From positions 14,182,678-14,246,677 of the forward strand of contig NC_092579.1 in assembly GCF_037975245.1 (NCBI RefSeq): a DNA stretch of 64,000 bases, written 5' to 3'. Origin of the DNA: Apostichopus japonicus. Lineage: Eukaryota > Echinodermata > Holothuroidea > Aspidochirotida > Stichopodidae. Made by a program: the position numbers and the translations under genes. Positions 11,475-21,299 of the stretch are shown here, one piece after another. The notes below the pieces were generated by a model. That model was given only the letters and a program-made list of their open reading frames with translations. It was not told the DNA's origin and made no database searches. The first letter of the stretch is position 1; each line of letters begins with the position of its first letter.

Positions 11475-14400
11475 TAGGCCATCAGCTGAAGCTCAAAATG
11501 TGGCTGTAAAATCAGTTTCGTTCCAGCAACACCGGGTCTAGACTTTTAATGCATTTTTGGGTAGTTTAATGCATCACAAACATTATATCAAAAGTTCTCC
11601 AAAAAATTTCCTGCAGTATTTTTGTAACGCACCCTTGAAATTGGGTATGTTATGTAGACATTACGTGCTACGATGCTATGTATTAGGAACACATGTGCTA
11701 ACGTTAGATTTGGTACAGTGGTGCATACATACCAATCTTTTCTTATATGTTTAATTACGACTGATATATTTTTTTTGTATAATAGTTGGGTCAGGGTTAC
11801 AAGAATGGTGGAAGAGGATTCTGGTCTAAGGGTCAGTGAGGGTTGTTTTCAGGCATTACAAGTTGTGCCCTCCCCCCCCCCCCTCCTCCATTTTGGCCAA
11901 AATGGTAAAAAATCACATTTTCAACTTTGAAATATGAAATACAATTTGTGCACATTATAACTTAAGGGTTTTAATTATAAAAATGTACCACTTTTAATAA
12001 ACTCAGATATAATGCTTTGTAATAAATCAAATATTTTTAGATTTTCCCCCTATGTTATGAATGAATTTCGTCTGTGCATGTATGCGTAAATATACACATA
12101 TAATGAAAAGTTCCTCTCCATAATTGTTACACTCCCCATCCAAACTGTTTTACACATGTGACCCCCTCCCCCTCTACTTTACATGTAGCTAAATCCCTAG
12201 TTACAGTGAGATGTGCCAATGCCCCAAGACCAGTGAGTTATTTCTTTTGTATAAATCAATATACAAGTTGGCACACTAAGACATCATGGCATATCGTAGA
12301 TGTGAAATAAAGTTAGTCGGTATATATCCGTTACCTTAGTACTCTTTCTACAGTCTTCTGCAAAACTACAGTAGGTACTTTCTCCATGTTACAGAAACGA
12401 CATGTTTATAATTCGTATTCCTGCAAAAAGAGTTTCCAAGGGAGTTAACGTATAAAAGAAAAGATCGACAAGGTTTTGAATGGTATTTTGAATAATAATA
12501 GTTCTATATTCTACAAATAATATGAATAATAAAGGTGAATGGTACAAATAAGTGAATAACGAAGACAGTTAACTTAAGCCCCAGATAGAAAGAAATAATG
12601 TATCTATTAAGACTGGGTCGATACACTCAATGGTGTAGTAGAGCTGGGCCTTTGCGATGATTCAAGATACAGGTTCTTCATCAAAAGGCGCGGCGAGGAA
12701 TTAATAAGTGATTAAAAGTTCATCCAAGGACAGTTGTACTAGTTATAACAGGATCCACTTCAATTCACTGCATGGAAGTCAGATATGGTATGGAAAAGGG
12801 AAAGGTGAAGATAATTAGATGAAATGAAAGTCACTAAACACTTGAATATCCTTCAGTCAAAACTTGAACAGATGCACAAAACGTGTTAACAATATGAATA
12901 AAACAGGTAACGAAATGTTACGGCAAAACAATAAAGAACCGTGATATTGGAACAGGGTCAGGGGCGATGGTTCCCCAACAACAGTATATAAACCTCTGAC
13001 TGGTTTCAGGACGCGGTATTTGCGTCATCGTCATCAGTAAATGTAGTTGTGAATATGCAACAGGTAAAGCATGCCCATAACACCCTCCTCCCCCCTCCCC
13101 TCTCAGCAAAAAAAGTGTGATTTGAAGAAAATGTGGATATTTATCATAAGGTGTCTGGTAGGTAGGGTAATCTACGTAAAACTACTAATAGCTAAAATGA
13201 ATATATGAATAAGATCATGTTTTCTGGTTCCTTTAAACTCTGGGGAACAAAATAATGACAACATGACTTTGAAAAAGTTAACCCTCTTCACAAACTTCAA
13301 ACTTGATTAAACTTTCAGACTAAGATATCGAGATTTAACACCATCACAGTTCATCCTCCAAATCATCTTCCCCTGCATCAACAATCTCAACATCTTCTTG
13401 GAAGTTGCTGCAATTTCTATATTTACATAGGTCTGTACACGGTAGTTGTGCATTCATTCAGGAACATCTTCCTTTAAGACATTTGCCGACTCTACAGCTA
13501 CTGCTGACACACTGAAGCAAAACATCTGGGTCAGGTGGCTTCGTCATCCAAGTGATTATAAGGTCATCATTTTCAAGTTTCCATCCATGTCCCTCTGGTG
13601 AGAGTGCATCAATCCTTTGCTGCAATGCCCTACTGTGAATAGCAGCCTGGTTGGTGCAGCGCTTAACATGCTGGATCAGAGCATCTTTTGTTGGTGGTAA
13701 ACTCTGTTCTGAGGAGGAGATGAACAGAACACCTTGTACCATGAAATTGGATATTTTTGAGTCTCACATTTTATGATGGGGTACCAATATAATTACAATT
13801 CAGCTAGAAATATGTTGCAAATTACTTTAATAATTTCAGTGGAAAGATTAACCTGATATTGCATCTCAAAGCGTTTAGAGAATTTTTTAATTTGCCTTGG
13901 GGGAGGACCCCCATATTCCCAAAAGTCCTAGAACTAAGACAATTTTATTTATATACCATGTGATCTGCTCATCTTCTATGGACAAACAAAGACACATTCA
14001 AATTTTGCAAACCAGTGTCATGCAAAAAAGAATTAAAACAGGCTTTTTTTGACAGTACAGTACATTATCTCTTAATGTTATGGTTTAAATTATACAATGG
14101 TAGATTATATCTGTTACTAATAATAAAGCAGACAGATACTTGTTCATTTTGGTAAAGCTAGACAGGCTGACCATAAGACCTTGCAAACCTAACCTTATTG
14201 CACCTTTGTTACACTTATTTTTCTAACTAATATAATATCTCTATCATTCAAATAAAGGGCCACAGTAAGAAAAATATGAAGCCTGTATTGAACACTTACA
14301 GTAGGCTAGTGCCCCAGATGGAGAATTTGAAACAAATTTCCATTCCTACCACCTTATATATAACAAAACAAATCAGATGACCATGCCACTAATTATATTA

Positions 14401-15329
14401 TGTTCAGGTCCAACACTGTGCCCTTTGACTTGGATTCTATCCCTCAAGAGCTACTGATCTTGCATTATGCAACTTCTCTTAACACTTCAACTATGCCACA
14501 GAAGTACAAGTAGAGTCGTGTAGTATGCTTAGGCTTACCTCCATCGAAAGTCTCTGCCTGCTGCAGCTTGTCCTGCACCCGTTTGCAACGCCGAGTAATG
14601 TATTGTTTCTTTTCCCACATATAATAAATTGAACAGGCAATACACCAGAGCTTCTGCTTGGTTTCCTCGATCTTTTCCGTCAATTCTTCGTTTAAAATCA
14701 TATGGGGTCTCCTCTGGAACTGTCCGTTTTCTTGCAGCAATGTGCTTGCTATCAATGAACCGCCTGTAACACTTATCGTGGAACCCCATCATACTATGCT
14801 GTTGAACACACGCTTGATCGTAGTAGGCCATGGAGTAATCAGTAGTACGGCGATATCACTGTCTCCGCCGCTGAGATTAAGCCAATCTTTAGCGCAGGAA
14901 GTAACTTTAGTCCATCGTTTATTCGTCAGTGCCTTGACTGCTTCAAATTTTACAGATTCAATGTGCACTGAGCACTGTAGATTTCCGTGTGTCGGAGACT
15001 GACTAGCGCCCGTGGGAGCCGCCATGTTTGTTGTTTTCTACAAAGATTGCACACAGAACTCATGGCTCATTGGACAATTCATATCACATGGTACAGATAT
15101 CTCACTGGCGCACAACTTTTGAACGTAAAACGGCAGGTTTCTTAACATACGCAATAAAAAATATAGTTCGATCTTTCGAGCGGAATTGCAAAAAAACTGC
15201 AGGAAAGTACATGGAGAACTTTTGGATCATTAATCTTAGTTAATTTATGTATTCAATGCTGTAGAGAAATTTTAGACCCGCAGTTGCTGGAACGAAACAA
15301 GCGAATTTCGACCTTCAGCTGATGGCCTA
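11475..15329 (-). mobile_element. 3.86-kb DNA transposon with TIRs and TTA duplication, Academ-like
   Basis: The left end reads TAGGCCATCAGCTGAAG and the right end is its exact inverse (15313-15329). A second matching block, GTTTCGTTCCAGCAAC, followed by GGGTCTA, occurs further in on both sides, giving imperfect inverted repeats of about 65-70 bases. TTA is duplicated at 11472-11474 and 15330-15332. Removing the element plus one TTA restores an uninterrupted 46-bp minisatellite unit, which proves insertion. The only gene seen inside is the broken cysteine-rich one at 13344-15025, orientated from the right end inward. From memory of the families, a 3-bp duplication together with a Cys-rich C-terminal finger fits Academ elements; PIF/Harbinger also makes TTA/TAA duplications. 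The superfamily is therefore inferred. Positions 11540-13340 hold no recognisable coding sequence, only C runs and AT-rich DNA. Confidence 0.85.
13344..15025 (-). pseudogene. Broken cysteine-rich (CXC-type) transposon-borne gene
   Basis: Exon 1 runs from the ATG at 15025 (AACATGGCGG context) to a GTAAGC donor after 14539. Exon 2 starts at 13708 after a good acceptor (CATCTCCTCCTCAG). Both junctions are phase 1, so ETFDG joins EQSLPPTKDALIQHVKR. The recognisable order is an N-terminal CSVHIESVKFEAV..KRWTKVTSCAKDWL segment, GFHDKCYRRFIDSKHIAARK, a WCIACS cysteine pair, LPPTKDALIQHVKR, then GHGW and WMTKPPDPDVLLQCVSSSC, and a Cys-rich end (GKCLKGRCS, then PCTDLCKYRNCSN). I know this layout from a multicopy family in marine invertebrate genomes that I believe belongs to Academ-type transposons. 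It is broken: the frame changes near 14840 and returns near 14720, and an in-frame TGA follows GRCS where the family has cysteine. After the TGA the frame stays open to a stop at 13344-13346 with an acidic tail ending EDDLEDEL. Confidence 0.75.
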
Positions 15330-15852
15330 TTATGAATATCTGTGGTTTACAAGTGGTTAAACTTACTTATGAATGTCTGTGGTTTACCTTACTTACGAAT
15401 AGTTAAACTTACTTATGAATATGTGTGGCTTACAATACCTACAAATAGTTACTTACTTACTTATGTATATATGTGGCTTACAATACTTACAAATAGTAAA
15501 ACTTACTTATGTATATATGTGGCATAAAATACCAACGAATAGTTCAACTTACTTATGCATATATGTGGCTTACAATACTTACGAATAGTTAAACTTACTT
15601 ATGTATATATGTGGCTTACAATACTTACAAATAGTTAAACTTAATTATAAATATCTGTGGCTCAAAATACTTACGAATAGTTTAACTTACTTATGAATAT
15701 GTGTGGCTTACAATACTTACAAATAGTTAAACTTACCTATGTATATATGTGGCATGAAATACCAACGATCAGTTAAACTTACTTAGCATTTATGTGGCTT
15801 ACAATACTTACTTATGCATCTTACTTATGCCTCCATATCTTACTTATGCCTC
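15330..15852. repeat. 46-bp minisatellite, right half
   Basis: The same 46-bp unit as at 10934-11474 (ATATGTGTGGCTTACAATAC and CGAATAGTTAAACTTACTTA) repeats about eleven times. The last copies decay into CTTACTTATGCCTCCATA repeats directly before the LINE. The frames read through this array are repeat artefacts. Confidence 0.9.
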
Positions 15853-15854
15853 CA

Positions 15855-17948
15855 TAGTTGATCATATCTATGCAACTAATGAAAATCATATTTGTGATAT
15901 AGATGTTCCAAATATTCGATTGAGTGATCATTTTCCAGTATATTTCAATTGGAAAAACAATCTTATGACAATTAAGGCAGACTATTCCAATTCTCATAAA
16001 TCTGTTGTATACAGATCAATTGATAATATAAATACATCCTTGTTCTTTAATGATCTTCGTAGCTTTGATAGGACAAGAGGTGAATTGAGCTCTCCTGATG
16101 AAGCCCTTTCCAACTGGGAGAGAAGTTTGAAAAGAATACTAGATAAACATGCACCTAAGAAGCAAAAACGTATAAAACGAGAATCGCAACCCTCGTGGAT
16201 CAATGCAACCATTTTGAATGCGATTGAAAGCCGCGACTCTGCAAAACGAAATGAACCTGACTTACATCGATTCTGGCGCAACAAGGTAACATGTCTTATA
16301 CGATCTGCAAAGCAAAATTATTTCAAAAAGGAAATTTCAAAGAATGTTGGTAACACAAAGGAGATCTGGAAGATTTAAAAAAAATGTTCAATCAATGAAC
16401 CAAGACACCAACAACGTAGGCCCCAGTATACTTAGAGTTGACGATAAGAACATTACTGGAAATGCTAATATAGTAGAAATGTTTAATTCGTACTTCACTT
16501 CAGTAGCAAGAAGCTACACTGACACAACTAATTCAAACTTTGATAGTTCGTCTATTGAAAGACATATCTGTCCTAAAATTCCTCCAGATGAAACATTCGA
16601 AATTCCATGTATATCTGAAAATTTTGTATTTAAATATTTAACTACTCTTGATGCCTCCAAAGCAACAGGAGTTGATGAACTGAGTGCTAAAGTTTTAAAA
16701 ATGAGCGGCCCCCATATATATGCAAGTATTACTCGTATTATAAACATAAGTATTAGGACAAATACATTTCCATCTAGATGGAAAGTCGCAAAGGTAATAC
16801 CCATTTTCAAGTGTAATTCACGACAAGATTTATCGAATTATCGACCAATTTCTATTCTCCCTGTTTTGTCCAAAATTTTGGAAAAACATGTTCATATTGC
16901 TCTTACTAGTTTCTTAAAGCAATTTGATTTATTAGAAAATGCGCAATCTGGCTTCAGATCGAAGCACTCATGCGAAACTGCTCTATTACATGTCATGGAT
17001 TTATGGATGGAAGCAATTGATAAAGGAGAACTGAATGGGGCTGTTCTTTTGGACCTCAGGAAAGCGTTTGATTTAGTAAATCATGATATTCTGATAAAAA
17101 AGTTGAAATTATACCAGTTTTCAAGTGCTACTATTGAATGGTTTAAGTCGTATACTTAATGAACAGAAGTCAGTATGTCGTCATGAAAGGGACTGCGTCC
17201 TCATGTATGAATATTAGTAATGGTGTTCCACAAGGGTCAATCTTAGGACCACTCTTATTTTTAATCTACATTAATGATTTTAGCCTATGTTTAACTCACT
17301 GCAAAGCCGACATGTATGCAGATGATACTACTTTCCACATTTCAAGCTCCAATGTTGAATCTCTTCAAAGCAAGTTGAATATTGATGCTAAAAATGTTTC
17401 CAATTGGTGCAAGAATAATAAAATGGCAATCAATACTATAAAAACCAAATCAATGTTAATATGTTCCAGACAATGCTAGGATAATCTACGAGGACAAACA
17501 AATATTTCTGTCAAGATGAATGATATCGTATTAGAGAATTCTGATACAGAAAAACTTTTAGGAGTCAGAATTGATTGTTTGTTCAAGTGATTTATTTGCC
17601 AGGCTGGGATGGAAGACTTTTGACAGACACGTTATGTATAGAAGGTTAACTATGGTATACAAGTCAATTTATGATCAAGGAGCGGATAACATGAATGAGA
17701 TGTTTAAACCAGTTACGAACATTCATAATCACAATTTAAGATCCTCTACTGCAAGAAACCTGCACATTACAAGCCGACACACTAGTTTTCATAACAACCG
17801 TTTTTCATGCATTGTCGCAAAAGACTGGAACAAACGAGATCAAAGAGTAAAATCAGCTAGAAATCTTAATCATCAACTTAAGCCCTGCCCCCTCATAAAT
17901 ATTGAAAATATCAACCTGAACATATATCACCATGTACCCACTATCTAG
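15855..17948 (+). pseudogene. 5'-truncated, frameshifted LINE (jockey/CR1-like clade)
   Basis: The first recognisable residues, IVDHIYATNENHICDI and SDHFPVYFNWK, are the end of an AP-type endonuclease. The reverse transcriptase follows: WKVAKVIPIFK, LSNYRPISILP, AQSGFRSKHSCETALLHV, GAVLLDLRKAFD, then NGVPQGSILGPLLFLIYIND, the catalytic YADD (about 17312-17324) and KLLGVRID. The C-terminal piece SSDLFARLGWKTFDRHVMYR and HNLRSSTARNL closes it. Breaks: a 1-base shift in the A run at about 16372-16384, another at about 17155, and an internal deletion near 17575 that removes roughly 130 residues of the thumb and connection region between GVRID and SSDLF. An extra stop lies near 17477. The element cannot be active. 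Its 5' edge abuts the 46-bp minisatellite, as expected for a truncated insertion. Confidence 0.88.
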
Positions 17949-18059
17949 CAACACATTTATACTAAATATAAATAAATTTTGACTTTCGGTTGCGGAGTTA
18001 TTAGCATTTGGAAAAGTTCACGTTTGACCCCGTGAGGCCGTGACCTAATTATTATTCAT

Positions 18060-18232
18060 GAGATGAGCACCAAAATCAAAAGCATTCTTCTACCCAGTAT
18101 GGCGCATCTATGTACCAAGCATGACTTCAATCCAACATTGTTGGGTTATCGTGTTTACGAGCCAAGGGTGTCACACACACCCACTCAATCACCATCGCAT
18201 AGATTCCTTGATCCTTCGGGCAAGGAATCAAT
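18060..18232 (+). repeat. Interspersed repeat with 3' hairpin, copy 1
   Basis: Begins GAGATGAGCACCAAAATCAA and passes through ATCTATGTACC..GACTTCAATCCAAC. It ends after a CA-rich stretch with the hairpin GATTCCTTG-ATCCTTCGGG-CAAGGAATC, a perfect 9-bp stem. A second copy follows at 18376-18554. Confidence 0.75.
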
Positions 18233-18375
18233 AACAAAGGTTTGATTTGACTGCTTTGGAATCACATTTCACTGGCAAGATGCGTCGAGCGCCCTCTTTT
18301 ATTGCTTCTATTTCTTAGCATACAACTTCCGAGGAACGATAAAAACCGAAAAACATTTATGAAGAACAAATGTGT

Positions 18376-18554
18376 GAGATGAGCACCAAAATCAACAGGG
18401 TTCATCTACTTACCATGGCACATCTATGTACCTACTATGACTTCAATCCAACTTGCCATTGTTGAGTTATCGTGTTTATTAGCCAAGGGCGTCACATACA
18501 CACACAATCACCATCGCATAGATTCCTTGAGCCTTCGGGCAAGGAATCAAAACG
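18376..18554 (+). repeat. Interspersed repeat with 3' hairpin, copy 2
   Basis: This has the same layout as 18060-18232: GAGATGAGCACCAAAATCAA, ATGTACCTACTATGACTTC, GTCACATACACACACAATCA, then the hairpin GATTCCTTG-AGCCTTCGGG-CAAGGAATC. The loop differs from copy 1 by one base and the stem is unchanged. Confidence 0.75.
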
Positions 18555-18689
18555 GGGGCAAAATTTGGCCAAAGCTAAGTCTATCACTTTTGTGTATTCT
18601 GTCATCACAAAGAACCAACTTACATGATGACCATCAAAACCAGAATGCAATATGCATTGTGGTTTTGATGATGTAACATGATCAGTTTT

Positions 18690-19445
18690 CTTCATGAATT
18701 TGATGTAATGTATAGTGAGGGTGTACATGTTTACAAGGATTTCATGATTTGACCTCTGACCTCCACCAAACACAAAGGCTTCTTTAACTCAATGTGGTAC
18801 TTCTACACCTTAAATAAGATGTCGGCCCAAGCTTCTAGTATTGAGATATCGTGATTAAAAAAGATTTTCACAATTTGACCCCTGGTGACCCCAAATGGCC
18901 TTTGACCTCCACCAAAAACAATAGGCTTCTTGTTATCAATGTGGTACTTCTACATATGAAATTGGGTCTGACCTTTCCTTCTTGAGATATCATGTTTACA
19001 AGGTTTCAAACTTCGACCCCTGGTCACCCTAAATGACCTTTGACCTCCACAGAAAACAATAGGCTTCTTCCTTTCTTGGGATATCATGTTTACAAGGTTT
19101 TGACAATTTGACCTCTAGTGATCCTAAATGACCTCCACAGAAAACAATAGGCTTCCTGTACTCAATGTGGTACATCTACACACCAAACATGAAGTTGGTC
19201 CAACATTCCCTTCTTGAGATACTGTGTTTACAAGGTTGTCCCAATTTGACCCCTGGTGACCCCAAATGACTATTGACCTCCACAGAAAACAAAAAGCTTC
19301 TTGTACTCAATGTGCTACATCTACACACCAAACATGAAGTTGGTCCAACATTCCCCTCTTGAAATATCGAGCTTACAAGCTGGGCGTCACAAACGCACAC
19401 CCATACATACATACATAGGTTACGATATTCATCGAAACCAAAAAC
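18690..19445. repeat. Tandem TTTGACC units with terminal hairpin, array B
   Basis: Five or six units of about 125-140 bases each carry CAATTTGACCCCTGGTGACC, CAAATGACCTTTGACCTCCA, AAAACAATAGGCTTCTTGTA, CTCAATGTGGTACTTCTACA and TTCTTGAGATATCGTGTTTA. The array ends in CACACCCATACATACATACA and the inverted pair GGTT(A)CGAT..ATCGAAACC at about 19416-19438. It is the same family as 9590-10195. Confidence 0.8.
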
Positions 19446-19449
19446 CAAG

Positions 19450-20555
19450 AAATCACAAGATTTTGAATGTTCCAGTTTATTTTGTCACTGAAATATAGAT
19501 AACAAATGAAAGCACAAAAGTGTTAAGAGCAAAAAGAAAAGAAAAAAGGACATTTGAAATGATTTAATAACGAATAATACATGGTAAACCCCTCCCCCCC
19601 CACCCGATTAATTTAGAGATAGTTTACCATTTACTGTGATAATGGTACACATTAAATACACTGATAATTGTAACACTACAATGATCTACATCAAATTAAA
19701 TCATTCTTTTCACAAGCATATTTACTAAATTTGCAATAACAACATGGTCTTTCGTTTGGAGGCTGGATTACAATACGAGTGGTATCGATAAATTTTATCA
19801 ACACAAGAGATGGCGCAAGCAGATTTCTATACATTGAGAGATTTGCATGTTACATCTCGCAGTTAAGGACAGCTCCCTAAGTTGGAAGGGTACAATAAAA
19901 CCATCTGTTCAAGATGCTGATGAAAGTGAATGCATATGTATGGGGGTTTTAGCTGGGATTAGTTTCAATGGTGTGAGATTCATATTAGAAACAGATTTTC
20001 AGGCTAGTTATAAAATGTTTCGAAAGCAACACATAAATACCGCATCACAATGAATACAGATGATCCCTTACAACATGTTGCATGTTTTTCACTAAATTTT
20101 TTGGCTATACCAAGAATAACAATTTTTTAAACTGTTTGCAGGAAACCAACATACATGATACATATAAAAGAATGACTACATGGCCAATTTTCAGTTGGTC
20201 CTTCCACCTAATAAATCTGGCACCACTATCATTAACTTAGGTACCCTTCAAAGTCAATGTTTTTCCTACAAAAAGGCAATGTCAACTTATCATCCTCTTT
20301 TTCGACCGTATAAAATAAATAAGTAAATACTCGTCCAGGCCAGATGGCAATGAATTCAATAGCACTTTCTTTGAGATATGCTATTCTGGCCCAACAGCTT
20401 CCTTGGAAGAAGGTACCTCGAGGGTTCTTAACAAAATGTACAGTAGGTTACCTATACTCTGGGAAGATGCAACCTCCACCAACTTTTTATCTCAATATGA
20501 AATAAAACTGTTAGCAAACTGCTTATCCACTAGAGAGCCTGTGTAAGAGAATGTG
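19450..20555. other. No gene seen
   Basis: AT-rich DNA with a short C run near 19590. A 68-codon frame at 19847-20053 has no splice context or recognisable motif and is left out. Confidence 0.5.
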
Positions 20556-20559
20556 TAAA

Positions 20560-20830
20560 GGTAAGTTGGCCTGACGTTATGATCCTATCTCTCCTCTTCC
20601 CCTGCTGGTTGCTTTCTTTCTTCTCTCCATCCCTGGTCTACTAATCCCCTTACATCTATCTCTTTGTGTTCACCATGCTCATTAACCTGTCTGTATTCTG
20701 TGTGTGTTTTTGTCCCTTCTGTTACTGTTACTTGTCATTTAGCCTTTGAAGAAGATCCTGCTAGGAACGAAACGTCAGGCCAACTAACTTTTTATCTCGA
20801 TGTGAAGGTGCACATAACCAGTCCCACTGA
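20560..20830. repeat. Element relic with hammerhead-like CGAAACGTC motif, copy 1
   Basis: Positions about 20748-20785 read CCTTTGAAGAAGATCCTGCT then AGGAACGAAACGTCAGG. The same motif occurs at 28719-28754. GTTGGCCTGACGT at about 20563 is the inverse of ACGTCAGGCCAAC at about 20780, so the motif forms one side of an inverted pair about 210 bases apart. The order GAAGA, stem, CGAAAC, GTC recalls the hammerhead-type ribozyme motifs described in Penelope-like elements and some SINEs, but the invariant CUGANGA is here UUGAAGA. Confidence 0.5.
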
Positions 20831-20870
20831 TAGCAAAACACCCAAGATGAGTTGTACATAGTCACTTTCT

Positions 20871-20956
20871 TCAATACAGGAATGGATCGTCAATCTTTGG
20901 TCTCTTTCTGTCATACTCTCTTCCATAATTATTGAAATCCACCGAAGGTTCGTAAT
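20871..20956 (-). CDS. Terminal coding exon of an unidentified minus-strand gene (partial)
   Basis: A strong acceptor on the minus strand (ATGATTTCCTTTCTTTCAG) precedes an exon starting at 20956. With one base carried in from the previous exon it reads YEPSVDFNNYGREYDRKRPK followed by IDDPFLY and a TGA at 20873-20871. The composition (Tyr, Arg, Asp; GREYDRKRPK) suggests the disordered C-terminal end of an RNA-binding or nuclear protein, but I cannot name it. Earlier exons should lie at higher coordinates on this strand; none between 21 and 29 kb could be joined with confidence. The coordinates cover only this exon. Confidence 0.5.
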
Positions 20957-21262
20957 CTGAAAGAAAGGAAATCATAAAGAAATATTGTCGAGCCAATTCC
21001 TAGTGTTTCCAATAGCAAAATGACCCCAGAACATGAGCGGATTACGATGACTCCTTTACTCCATTTCCGACCACACCCCACGATTATCATGCAATGTTCC
21101 ATGATGCTATGTGAACCAGACAATGTCAATGGAGCATTTCTCAACGGAGAATGTTGGTCAACATCTTAATTCATGCAATGTCACAAATGGATTTTATAAG
21201 CACATTTGAAATAATAATGCACTTTTTAATTATATATTACAGCAATACTCTTCTCTTTGAAA

Positions 21263-21287
21263 AATAAAATAAAATAAAATAAAATGT
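21263..21287. repeat. AAAAT pentanucleotide microsatellite
   Basis: Five head-to-tail AAAAT units. Confidence 0.9.
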
Positions 21288-21299
21288 TTGTTTGCAATG

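Noticed and set aside
15342..15527. Plus-strand frame of repeated MYVWLTI/LTYEYVWL peptide
   Set aside because: It is the 46-bp minisatellite translated; the period is not a multiple of three and the frame is short.
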